Source: Magnolia sinica (taxonomy: Eukaryota > Streptophyta > Magnoliopsida > Magnoliales > Magnoliaceae). Taken from it: a DNA stretch of 64,000 bases. Both the position numbers and the translations under genes were made by a program. The stretch covers positions 70,371,001-70,435,000 of the forward strand of contig NC_080586.1 of the NCBI RefSeq assembly GCF_029962835.1, in the 5' to 3' direction. Below, in pieces: positions 39,601 through 52,500 of the stretch; the stretch's first letter is position 1, and each line of letters opens with the position of its first letter. Below the pieces are notes generated by a model that was given only the letters and a program-made list of their open reading frames with translations, was not told where the DNA came from and did no database searches.

Positions 39601-42600
39601 TTGAGGAGAATGATTGGGGTCCGAGGCCATTTAGATCTGAGCTCCTTTGGCTTGGGGTGGAGGGAATCACATAGTCAGTGAAGGATTGTGGTGGTTATTC
39701 AAGGTTGAGGAATGTGCGGGACATGCTTTGTTTTAAAACCTCAAATTTCTAAAGGAAAGATTAATGTGTGGAAGGAGCTACGTGGGAATTGGGAGGCAGA
39801 GACGGAAAAATCCGTCGTGATAAATCCAAGCTTTTGACATAAAGGTAGAAGATGATGGAGTTATTAAAAGTGGATGAATCTAAGAGAGAATCTTATTTTA
39901 GATTATAAAAATCGCTTGAAGGAAGAATAAATCAAATAGAGGGAGGTCGAGAGCTACATGGCTAAAAGAAGGGGATGAGAATATAAAGTCTTTTCACACT
40001 ATAGCAAGCGTTAGGGCGAGGAATAATAGAAGTCATAGTGTGGTGGTGGATGGGGTAAGAGTGGAAGAAAAGTCTAAGGTGTGTGATGCAGTTGTTCAGA
40101 TTTATAAGGACCTTTTCACCTGTGAAGAGGGGGTGCATCCGAAGCTTAATAACCTCGATTTTGATGTTATTCTGGAAGAAGTGGTCGCTAGTCTAGAAAA
40201 TCTGGTTTCCGAGGAGGAAATTAAGGCGGCAGTGGATGCTTCGAGAAGAGGCAAGGCGTTAGGGTTAGATGGTTTTCCTATGGCTTTCTTCCAAGTGTTT
40301 TGAGAAGTGGTCAAGAGTATTTTTTTTGCTTTTATTGTGGAGTTCTTTGAGATCAACTGCCTTGTGTCTAAGTTGGGGGCATCCTTTATCACTCTCATTC
40401 CCAAGAAGGAAGATGCCAAATGTTTGAGTGCCCTATCAAATTCTTGCTAAAGTTGTGGCTACAAGGTTTCGCTTGATGCTAGTGCACGTCATTTCCAATG
40501 TTCAAAGCGCCTTTATAGCAAAGAGAAAGATCCTAGACAATGCCTTAATTGCCCATGAATGCATAGATTCGTGCAAGAGGGAAGGTAAACAAGGCATCAT
40601 TTGTAAGTTAGACATCAGAAAAACATGTGATCATGTGGATTTGAAATTCCTAGATTATATGATAGGAAGGATGGGGTGTTGTTAGTGATGGAGAGGATGG
40701 GTTCAAGAATGCATTCGATTGGCTAAATTTTTTGCTGTGTTGAACAGGTCTCCTAAGGGCCTATTTGATTTTCATATTTATAGGTAACTAGCCTATAAAT
40801 TGATCATTATTTCTTTTTTTAGTAATTTGGTTTTTGGAGTAATTACTTCATCGAAAATCATGTCAATTTCAATTGGATTCCATGTGTTTCTACACGCACA
40901 AAAAATATGGAGCCCACCGTGATGAATATGTTATATCTATGTCGTTCATCCTTTCCACAAGATCATTTTAGGGCATGCATTAAAAAAAAATGAAAAAAAA
41001 GAAAAAAGAAAAAAAGAAGAAGAAGAAGCAAATCCATAATTCAAATGGACCACACCATATGAAACAGTGGTCCTAAGTTTTGACGATATCGGCTGATATA
41101 TCCCACGATATATCTTGTATCCCACTTGTGCGATACAAAACGCACAAGTAGAGGGATATATCTCACATGTTCAATCTGGTGAGCATTTTCAATTTTTTAC
41201 CCTTTTTTTTTTTTTGTAAATCATATTAAATTAGTGTCAAATTGGATTGGGAGCTTCGATTTCGGGATTTGGAGGAGATGGGCCGACTTGCGGAAAATTG
41301 AAAAAAAAAAGTCAAAAATTTCCAATTTCTTACAAATCTTTTGTTTTTTAATGCATTGCTTGTGTTTCCACACGTCTTCTTATATTTATAAATTACATGA
41401 ATACGCATTGATTATATGAATACTTGCATCAATTCAATTAGACAGCTCATAGATTAGGACCCCATACATAGAAAACCTATTACGTGACTTGTTTTTTGTA
41501 ATGCTTTGATTTACAAGTGTGTATTGATGTCTTTTTAACAATCACGGAGGTTTCATTGAGAAATTTGATCAATTTCCCAATGTTTCCCCATGTTTCCAAC
41601 AACAGCGATACATTATGCGATACAATCGATATATCCCATGTGATAATTGATGTGAATCTGTATCCCAAGGGTGCGATATTGATATTTTGAACACTGGTCC
41701 TAAAGGATCTCATCCGTTGAAAGTCAATACCCACTGATGTTTATTCCTCATCCAACCTGTTCATAAGATCATTCAAATACGAATAAAGGGAAAACATAAA
41801 ATCAGCTTGATCCAAAATTTGTGGCCCCCAAGAAATTATCAGTGATAAGGGTTCAATTCCCACTGTTTAACGCAGTGTGATTCACTTGGGCTTTAGATCT
41901 ACCTCATTTTTGGATTCATGCCCTAAAATGAGCTGGCGGAACAAATGGACGGCTTCGATATGACCTAATACATCACCATGGGTCCCACGGTTTTTGCATC
42001 CAAAATATATTCGCACCTCTTATTTGCACCAAAACATTTTTCCTGTCAATGTCAACTTCGATCCAAGAGATGGAAATACAAGGGGAAGTAATGATGACTA
42101 ATTTACAATGCATTTACATTATAATTTGGAAATCAAACAGGCCCTAAGAAATTCGTCAAGGCTTCTAGAGGGTTGCGGTAGGGAGATTCTCTATCTCCAT
42201 TTCTGTTTTTTGTAGCGGCGATGGAAGCTTTGAGCAAGATGTTGGGTAGGTTATGGTAGCAAGTCTCATGAGCAGATTTGCAGTGTATAAAGTAGGGCCC
42301 CAAAGTTTTCATCTCCAATTTGCTGATGATACTCTCCTCTTTTGTGATGCGAAAAAGCCAAAGTTGATAATTTGGTGCTTTGAATTTGTATTGGGTCTGA
42401 GAGTGAACATTTCCAAAAGCAAATGCTGAGCATTTGTACTTCTAAGGAGAAGTTGAAAAGTTGGCGGAGATCTTGATCATACTGCTGGCTCTTTCCCCTC
42501 GACATGCCACGGTCTCCCATTATGTATTGGCAAACCAGCAAAGCACTTGTGGGACAAGGTTATAGAAAAAGCTGAAAGAAAGTCGTTGAGGTGGAAATGT

Positions 42601-45600
42601 CAGCGTCTTTTGTTAAGGGGAAGGCCAACGTTAATCAAGGTAGCTTTATCAAACTTACCGGTATACGTTGTGTACTTATTCGAATGCCTAAAGGTGTTGG
42701 ATAGGTTGGGAGGGCATAGGTGTGACTTCTTATGGCAGGGAGCAGAAGAGAAGCACAAATTCCATTTGCTTAAGTGGGAAGAGGTGCAAGTCAACCAAAG
42801 GAGGTGCGGGGATAACAAAGTTGGAAGTCATGAACATATGGCTATGGAGATTTCGGACAAGAGCAGGTTGTTTATGGAAAGAGATGATTGTGTGGAAGTA
42901 TGGTGTGAAGGAGGGTGGTGGACTGGGGATTCTTCTCTTTCCCATAAGTCGGCTTTATGGAAATCAATTGTCAGATTGGATGAAAGATTCAAGGAAGGTA
43001 TCAGGTTCTCTTTAGGAGATGGATCGAGGATCTGGTTTTGGGATAATATATGGGTGGGCGAGAGAGCACTTCGAGAAGATTTTTCAAGGCTAGCATGCCT
43101 ATCCTCAGATACGAACATTCTAATCACCTGATGTTTCTCAATCTTAGGGAATGAGGTGGTGTGGTCCCCTCTGTGCGGGAGGAACTTGTTTGATGGAGAA
43201 GTTAGTGAGATCATTGGTTTGCTAAATCGTCTTCAAGGCATTAGCCCATTGCCGGGTGAAAAGGACTCAATGGTTTGGAATAAAGAAAAGTCTGGCCAGT
43301 TTTCAGTTAGATCTTATTACAGGCTACTTCTTGGTGCTTTGTCAGGAAATTTTCACACCTTCATATGGCACTATGCGGCTTGGTTGGTGGGAAGGAATAA
43401 GGTTCTCACTATTGACAACCCGGGGAAGAGGAAGATGGCGATTACCAATGCTTGTATCTTGTGCATGCAAAATGAGGAGATGGTTGACCATCTTTTCATT
43501 CATTGCCCGTTTGCTAGCGAGTTGTGGTCCAGGTTTTTGTCTGTCTTTGATATGACTTGGGTTATCCCGGGCTCGATTGAAAGTCTCTTCTTGTTTGGCA
43601 TGGCGACGAGAATGAGAAGAGAGGTAGGATTTTTTGGAGATTAACCTTTTTGGTCGGTGTTTGGGCATTGTGGGGAGAGTGGAACAAAGGAAGTTTCACA
43701 ATCGGAGCATGTGGGTATCAGATGTCTATGGGAGGGCCAAATCAGATGTAATAGAGTGCGCCTTTAATATTAAGGTTCTCAGGGATTGTGATTTGTCGTC
43801 CTCTTCTTGGATGGCTTTGTAGTTTGTGAGGCTTTTGCCTCTCTTTTCTTTAATAAAGTTATCACTTCTCATAAAAAAATAAAATAATTAAGAAAGGGTA
43901 TACAATAAATCAAGGCAATGGATAAGAGTCCCTTGTACAAAGATTAACTCTATGGACTCCTTTCTTCACAAGAGAATCAATATTTGGGTGATTTCTAAAC
44001 TCTTTGGTGTGATGCTCAAAGCCGCTTGGTTTGATGCTAACTATATAAAGGTTTGAAAGTTGAATGACATTTAATGGTGTTCTTTTTAATGGTTGTGTTA
44101 CTTTCACTGCTTTACCACTGATTTTTACAATTTTTTGTCTATTTCTAGAATTGCATTGTTATGTTGTTGATGCAACTTATACTAAAATAAAATTTCTGAC
44201 CTAACTAGGTGCTATCCTTCTGCATCTCTTTCATCAAGTTGTATTATGTCATTTTGTGGCATTTGTATATTTAAGTAGTCTGCCATTCTTGAGTACCATA
44301 GCAATGGGATAATGTACCTCTTGATTCTTTAAACGGATGCATGTCCGCCAACGCTTTCCAAATACTTTTCTAGGAAACAGTTTCTCAAAGTAATAGAAGT
44401 ACTTCATGCTCAATAATGAGCAGCTTGATCTCCATTTATGCTTATGGATAATATAGGCTTTATTTCATACATCTTTCATGATCACTTCTAGCTTTAGTAA
44501 TAATGCTGGAATGACTGACGCTTTTCAGGCTCCAGTCAGTGACCGGGAATACAGAGCAACTCTTCCTGAAACAGCTGCAATGATAGACTTGGCATCAACC
44601 ATGATAACAGAGGGTCGAGCAATGGATTTAATGCCCAGGGAAGCAAATCCGGATGCCCCAATAACCGCCTATAGGTGTGTAGCACATCATGTTTTTGTTT
44701 CTCAGTCCAAACACTGATATATTTGAGAATTTTAATTACTTACTAATTAGAATGCATGCAATTTGGTTTTATAAACATCTTTTACCCTTCTCAATGGTTG
44801 TCAGTCCACAATTGTTATGAAGGAACTAAGAGGGTTGTCAATCCACAGTTGTCGGCCAACCAAGTCATCACTACGGCCTTAAATCCATCAATGAGGTGTC
44901 AATAATGGCATCTAGATGCCAAAAAAAAAAAAACCATCACCTAAAAGACATGGCACCCCAAAACAGGTCCAAAAAGGATTGTGTGAGTAAGGCAGTTTGA
45001 GTGACCAGACCTTGTTTGTGCCACAGGTTGCACAACCAATACTGTGCCATCAGCTCAACGCCGCCACCTCTGTCTAGCTATATCTCTATGCAGCCACCTC
45101 TTCGCAACCATTGCCTCTTTGCGCAACTATCCTGGTCACTTTGATGGCTTGTGCACAAGGTATTCAAAAACGGTTGACCATTACTCAACTGTAACAGTTA
45201 GAACCGTTACGCATTACAGGGCAGTAACAGTCATTATCGAAAAAATTACCCGTTATGGGGCCGATACACCGTATCGTAACGGTAGTGAAGGTGGCTGTAA
45301 CAGCCACCGTTACTGTTATTGAATACCTTGCTTGTGCAACCACTTTTCAGGTTTCACGACTGGGGGAAGTTGTAGCTGTCCCTAATATGGTCCATGCTCC
45401 TTTCTTGTATCCAACCACCTCCATCAAGTTGCCTGTAAACATACACTATTCTCAACAAATAGGGGGACATAAATTCGTCAAATACGCCGCTGCTCTGCTG
45501 GATCAAAGTCCTAAGCATCAGGAGGCCAATCCCAAGGTGGTACAAACCACAACTCGATCTTTTCTTTACTTTTTTATCTAGTAAATCAAAGTTTTTAAAG

Positions 45601-46480
45601 GAGTTTGAAGTCTAGGAGAGTCAAAGATACAAGTGTGTTCTCAATCCTTTGATTGATCAAAGCATTTTTAACTTACATTTGAGCCACTAGAACCCACTCT
45701 TTTAGAAAGTGGTTCCTTTATTCTTGTAATATTCTCTTGTTCTTTTATTTTGTAAGAATTTAGAGTAGTTCTACAACTTAAAAGATCTCGAACCAAGTTT
45801 GGTGTCGTTTGTGGGAATGTTCAAGACTCTGAATATACTCCAACAAGGTCTGAAGAAAAGTGGTAGCTTGGAAGGGATAGCTCATCAAAACTTATGATCA
45901 AGTTCAACCAACGAAATTTCGAAGAGCACAAGGGACCCATAAAAGGTCTATGAACATCAAATCGGGTCAAGATCTCTTTGAAAACGTGCCAAAAACCACC
46001 CATATCACTACTCTACATGGAACAAAAATGGTTATTGGAGAGCAATGTTAAGACTTGAGAGTATTAGTATCATTACATGTATCAATGATCGGTGATACAA
46101 AAACATGAATCAGTATCGCCAATATTATCACTGATACTCAGAAAAATATTATCTGAGGAAAACATTATGAATAGGTGGAATTTTTCTGTGAAATTTTAGA
46201 TGTTAAAAGACACATGTTTAGGACTCATGTGAACATGTCGGTATGTCAGTCACTAATGTAACCTTTTAGGGTGAGCAAAAGCATACAAAACTAGGGCTAG
46301 AGTCCCGACACGTCCTCAAGTATAAGGACTAGTCAAAGGTGGTACATGATTAAGTCAATATGAATCGGGAATGGTTAGGCATCCTGGTCTAGGACTCTAG
46401 AGACTCGATGCGATCTTCCATTGCAAGTGCTCAATCGGGTTCAAACGCAGGAACCCACACTCTGTGAACACACACACACA

Positions 46481-46561
<81 letters not shown>

Positions 46562-49500
46562 TGTGTGTGTCTAGTATAGGACATAGGCACCATCATCTCG
46601 TTTAGCCCGATGGTGGAGACATTCCATCCCAACTCATCCTCAGTTCCCTCAACACAAGATGGCTAATATACATTTCACAGATTGCCCAATCTTGCTATTG
46701 TGGTCATGGAATTTAGGGTACTAAGATCTAGGGCGCACAACTCTCTTTTGGTCAGTGACCATTGTGTCCAAACTCACATTCCCATAGGACAACCGGAGGA
46801 ACCTCTCCCTTTTAACCTTTAAAATCACAGATAGATCATGCTTCCCACATTTAATGATGGCATCAATATGCAAACCAAACACGCAGTATCATTAATATTT
46901 ATGATTATCACAATCATTATTGGCTTTCCAGGGCACACTATACCAACATCACAACCTCACCACAAGCCGTTGTCGCTCTTGAAACAACACCGTCATACAT
47001 GTCTTGATGATGCCGATGTATGCGCTTGAGACCATTCTCGTGCTCATCACCAACTGTGTAACCTCCCCAATTACTCTTTCATTTGCTTTCTCTAGGTCTA
47101 TAGAAGCTGTGTAAATTTCCTCTTTTCCTATGCTTGTGCATATAGTCTTTGTAGAAAAGTAGCTTTAATTGTCAACCTCTTGAGATCCTTTTCCTAGTCA
47201 TCATCAACCACATAATCTCTCGAATTACTCTTTCATTTGCTTTCTCTGGGTCGATAAAAGCTTTGTAATTTTTTCTCTTCTCTATACTTGTGCATATGTA
47301 GTCCAAGCAGAAAAGTAGCTTTAATTGTCACCCTCCCTGGCATGAAGCCAAATTGATTCTTAGATATCATTTATCCCCTCACCCCCCCCCCCCCCCCCCC
47401 CCCCAAAATGCTTCATGGTGTGATTCGGTCAGTATGATCCCTTGTTAGTTGGTGCAAGTGCAACTTCGTGGATCTCTTTTGTTCTTGAAGATCTCTTCCA
47501 TTGTCTGCAAAAATTTGTTGAAAAGACTAGTTATTCAAACTCACATGATTTTGCTACACTACTATAGGCATTATCATTCGTCCCCACTGCCTTCCTTTCT
47601 TTATACCTGTGAAGGACTACCTCTACTTCCCCGAATAGTACGATAATACACAAACCCTCTAGCCGTCCAAGGCCCCTCTTAGTTCTATAATTCTATCCAC
47701 AAACTCCATATTCATTCAACAACCTTGAAAGTTGCCTGCCCATCTCTCCCTAATCTCACCTTCTTTAACTAAGACCATATGGCCCTTAACCTTGATGCAT
47801 CTAATGTAGTGTATTGAAGGTATGCCAAAATGGTAAGTTGGTAACTGGTACGCATTACGGGGCCGTATCATCCATAAAAGAAAAAATGGCCCATAATGGG
47901 GCCGAAACAGATTTTTCAAAAAAAAAAAAGTAACAGCTGTTACGGCTCGAATCGTAACAGTAATGGCCGTGGCTGTTACGGCCACTGTTACCGTTATGAA
48001 ATACCTTGACTATATGCCTCTAGTTATCCTCTTCCTCAATTGTGCTAGTTTATAAATATCGTTCTCGCCCTTTCTAGTACTTGCATATCATACAATTAGC
48101 CGTATGTTTTACATTGGTCATACTGCTTTCTGTGCTTCCTTTATATCATATTTGTAGGTTTTGAGGTTTTGTATGTTTCCACTTTTCTGCCGCTCTTTTT
48201 GACCTGACACCTTTATGGTAACTGCCTTTTACACCACATCTCTTGACGACCATGTTTCTTTACAGCTTTATTTTTCTTTTTTGTTTTTTGAAATGTCATG
48301 TTTCTTTACATTTGCCTTTCTTGCCTTTAGATTCCAAAGCACTTCTCCTTGGCATAGGCTTCGGGCGTCCTCTTGCTTTCTTTTATCACTTTCTTTCTAA
48401 ATAATATTGACCTAGACAGCGGTAACATCTAGATCCATAGATTTAATTGGCAAGAATCTGTTGATTGAATGGTTAGGACTGATCTTTATAATGGACCTAG
48501 ACAGTGGATGCCACCTTGTTCAGATCTTGTTCATGAATGACATGCATTCAGTGATGGATCAAGGACATGGTTTCTTTTGTAAAAAATCGGCATGCAAGTC
48601 TGGCTCATACAAATATATCATCTTATTCTAGATTGAATAAATCATATATTAAGAAACATAATTCTTTTACAGAACTAATTAATTTTTTGTCATGCTTAGT
48701 GCTGGCAATGAGCCAGGTGGCTCGCTTGCTCGGCCTTGTAGGACTAGGGCCCCTATGCTTGGCCAAGGGCTGGGCTGGGCCCATGCCAATCGTCGAGTGG
48801 ACCACTGTCAGCATTGGGTTGGGGTCATTTTTCAATGATCTAAACAGTTTTACATGATGGAACCCATCATGTATGGAGGATACCCGAAAAAGAAGGTTCA
48901 TAGTTTGGATTATTACAAACTTGCAATCATTTAACTCTTTTCTTTACAGGGCCAACCGAATAGGGCCAAGGCCTTTTTAGACTGATTAGTGCCAGGGCCA
49001 AGGCTAAGGGCTAGGGACCTGTTAGGACCAATCTTGGCTTGGTCCTAACCCCGCCTATTGCCAATACCACCCCTAGTTATACACTTATACTCATCTTAAC
49101 ATGTATTCCATTGCGTGATCAATCATACCATTCTATCTATTCTAGTGTATTGTATGCGTATTGATAACGTAGATAAAGTTACCATACCATACCTCATATT
49201 AGGTACTACAGACTGTATTCGACATATAGTTTTGTATTCCCACTTATGGGCTAGGGAGGGATATGGATGCTTGGTTTGAAGTGTTGACAAGGGATTTGAG
49301 AGCATGTGCATCAAGTTGTTGACGACAGATTTGAGAGCATGTGCATCAATTTGTTGACAAAGGATATGAGATAGGGCCGTAGGAATGATTGGTGAAACAT
49401 GAGTCCTAAAACCAGCCCCAAATAGCTGTGACAAGATTATGATGTTGTTGTTGATGATGATGATGATGATTCACGGTATGTGCAGATCATGTGTATTACT

Positions 49501-52500
49501 ATATTTAATGTCCAAATACAAATAGCATGTTATACAGTCTTACCAATATGGCACTTATGCATCCCTTTTCTCTTACTCATCTAGGTATCACTCGCTTTGT
49601 GCATACATGGGGGATGACGACATGTTCAGTTCAGATCTTAGTGATGATCAGTTGAGATTGAGACTTGGGCATATGTCCAACACACCTTGCCAGGTAGGTG
49701 GGTCTGATGGATTTTTGTCAGTTGTCATATGAAATATCTCGTGATGCTCTTCTAAAAGATAGGGAAATTTCTGGTGTACCCTTATGTTTGTCCTGTATTT
49801 AAACTAATACAGACAACACTCTTACCTTTTTGTTTTTTTTTGTTTTTTTGTTTTTTTTTTGTTTTTTTTTTAAAATTTTTAATGTTTACTTATATACACG
49901 GTTATTAAGTGTAGCCAATTTACCTTTTTTAAGACCAAAATGCCCTCTTCCTTATTTTCTACAGATCCTTCCTTCTTTGGAAACTAACAGAAAAGTCTCT
50001 CATGATATGTTGCTTTTTTTTCTAGCCAGGATATGTCTTTATGAGGCAGCCATCTAACACCAGACATATTCCAGTGTACATCCACATCCAAGCTGTTCAC
50101 CCTGTCCCTCCATGCAGATATTCTAGCCCACTCATTGGATGATCATAGTTTATGAGACAAATGGATTGCTAAGAAAACTTAGCCAAGTTTCTTAAACCAT
50201 CAGCCTCTTTTTAACAGTGGCACACCTGATGACTGGACTGTCCTGGTTTCTGCACCAGGTTATCTTCACGGTGGGACCCACCTAATGAATGGCTTGGATC
50301 TCTTACTTGCATGCTACAATCATGCTAGATGGATGGGTTGCCTTATACACATGCATTAGCTTAGAAAAACTCCATAATATGATAGGAGTCCTCCTTCCAC
50401 CTTATGTGTGGCATGAGTGAGTGGATTGGGATAGTCCACCTAGTGGGTCCTTCTGTGGATGATTGATGGTAAAAAAACCATGCTACAAGGCAATGATAGC
50501 CCTAACCTCAACTCTCTTTTCCCTTCTGAATGTCAACCATTGACAAGTTTTTCATTTCACATGCATTTTAAAGGCCACAAATTGGATGTATAAGATCATT
50601 CACTTTTTTTCTATTTTAACTTGAACCATCTATGGTAGGGCCCACTAAGTGTACCATCCTGCTCTGCAGTCCCTCAAATGGCATATAAGGTGGAAAGGGG
50701 GCTCTGACATGGAGGTTTGCTGAGCCCATTCGCATGTATAATGCAGCGTATCTACACTCCACCGTGTGTGTCAGCATGGCCCACGGGTGCAAGATCCAAG
50801 TTGATCCATTAGGTGAGTTCCACTGTGCATAACTTGCTTAAAATTCAGGCTGGTCCACTCATCAGATGGGTGGCGCCATTGTTACAAAAACATGACGATG
50901 GCTCTTGCAAACACTTTTCCTAGTTTTTCAAGCTGTGCATTTGCATCATTAAGAGTCAACTGTGGTCAACCAGTTGAGTGGACTGATCTGATTTCTGGGC
51001 CAAACTATGTACATGGTGAGCCTGCCTGATGGACGAGTTGGATGAAGTACTCTTGGGCGACGCTAGCACATGTGGTAGCTTGTAGGTAGGCTATCTCATG
51101 CACTAGTTTTGCCTTTGAAAGGTCAGATGCTGTGCATTATTTTGCTGTGGAAGGATTTGTAGAAAATAGAGGCATTTTGCTCATAAAAGTGACTAATTTG
51201 TTTGAGTTCATGACCAGGGGTATTGAAGGAAATGCATCCATATTTAAGAGAGCTTTTGTAAAAAGTGTATATTGGAAAATTTCCCACACACACACAGAAA
51301 CACAATTTCTTGTGGTGTCTCAAAAGAAGAAGAAGGAGAAGAAGAAGAAGAAGAAAAGAAAAGAACAGAACGCATTGTTTGAACGATCCCAGGGTTGAGG
51401 ACTTTGATGCTTACAGTGATAAACGCCCTACTTCATAGTTTTTCATGACTTTGACCATGGTCTCTTTTTTGGCATTAATATATTAATAAATGGCAAAGAT
51501 GGCATTTGTGACAAAGTTCTACATGGGTGCACTCCTATTTAAATCAGCCTTCTTGACTTCCTACTTAGCTGAAGGATCAGTGACTTGGTATGCCTCTATG
51601 TTGCATTTGAGATTTTGACGATGATGAATTATAGGATTGCCAAGCTGATGATATCTGAAGTACACTTGGATTTTCAGTTTAACAAGTGGCACATGTCATT
51701 CCATAGTCCATGCCATTGGTCTGTTTGGGCAGTGCCATGGATGGACCAAAATCTCCTAGATAGTTCTTCTAAGTCCTTATCCCAACTAATTGTGGTCACA
51801 TAAAATTTTCCTCAATGGTAAATAAGAAAGATCCTAAGCTTTCTATATACAGCTTACAAATAGAGTTAATAAGAGATGCAAATATCTGCATTCAACTAAC
51901 AAAAAGGGCCAAGACTCATGTTTAGGATATGCGAATATGAGAGAGTTTTGAGGGGTGGTCCATCCATGGTGAGATTCAACATATCAACAGTCATACAAAC
52001 TGAAGACCAGAGTGCACTGTGAATATCCTAGCTTTGAGGATCCTATAGTTCCCCATTGGCAATTGTTGCACCAAGTGTAAAACTTTGTGAAAGATTGCTG
52101 AAAGACGTGTAAGAGAAAAAAATCTGTCTAGTCCAGCTGATTGCATTTTAGTAGTCCTTTTTTTTAAATCCACAGAGAGTTAGGAGGAACGACAAACTTA
52201 AATATAATACAAAGACCTCTCAGTGCTTTCACTTTTGTCCTTCCGGCATCCATTTCACGGGTGCAGGAATACTGACCTCCAATACATTGCATGTGAAGGA
52301 TCATACATGCCTATGTGTCACATGTGTATGACTTCTAATCCATGCAGAGGGCCTCACCATGAAGATTGCCTGGCGCAGCAATCAGGCTCGTCTGCTTGCC
52401 AGGCAGTCTGATTCAATGTACACATGTAGCCTGCCTGATGAGTGGACCAGCTTGATTTTTGCTCCAGACATATTCATGTTGGGTTCCCCCTTTTAAGCAG

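Larger units (their letters stand above)
40757..42144. mobile_element. Tourist/PIF-Harbinger-like element (TSD TAA) in LINE RT
   Basis: Ends GGGCCTATTTGATTTTCA and, inverted, GGGCCTGTTTGATTTCCA, flanked by TAA (40,754-40,756; 42,145-42,147). Excising it with one TAA joins AACAGGTCTCCTAA to GAAATTCGTCAAGG, which restores the RT frame [15 protein letters not shown]. Inside is a foldback repeat split by a hAT element. Confidence 0.9.
36345..43890 (+). mobile_element. near full-length L1-type LINE with nested insertions
   Basis: ORF1, endonuclease, RT and zf-RVT occur in order on the + strand, ending in an A-rich tail at 43,860-43,890 after AATAAAG. A foldback repeat (37,576-38,062) and a Harbinger-like element (40,757-42,144) interrupt it. 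Without these the LINE is about 5.7 kb. Multiple stops make it inactive. The target duplication was not found. Confidence 0.82.
28844..44528 (+). other. intron 5 of the hydrolase gene (15.7 kb)
   Basis: The longest intron. It contains a truncated LINE tail, an AT microsatellite, several L1 fragments with a TRIM inside, a hAT element, and a 7.5-kb L1 with nested foldback, Harbinger-like and hAT insertions. All are listed separately. The rest is AT-rich without coding signal. Confidence 0.85.
47035..48400 (-). pseudogene. antisense RTE-type LINE reverse transcriptase fragment
   Basis: Minus-strand reading shows [12 protein letters not shown] (near 48,050), [20 protein letters not shown] (47,760-47,820), [20 protein letters not shown] (near 47,510), [20 protein letters not shown] (near 47,320) and [11 protein letters not shown] (near 47,090). 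The order matches the RTE-clade RT (LFNKIL, GFMPGRSTTEAI, FIDLEKAYDRV). A small hAT MITE is inserted at 47,816-48,008. A poly(C) run and a partial tandem duplication add further breaks. Confidence 0.78.

Noticed and set aside
45255-45581. 108-codon frame after the small hAT MITE
   Set aside because: It begins inside the MITE and has no recognised domain; probably decayed retroelement sequence.
46441-46632. Minus-strand frame with Arg-Glu repeats
   Set aside because: Translation of the (CT)n microsatellite.
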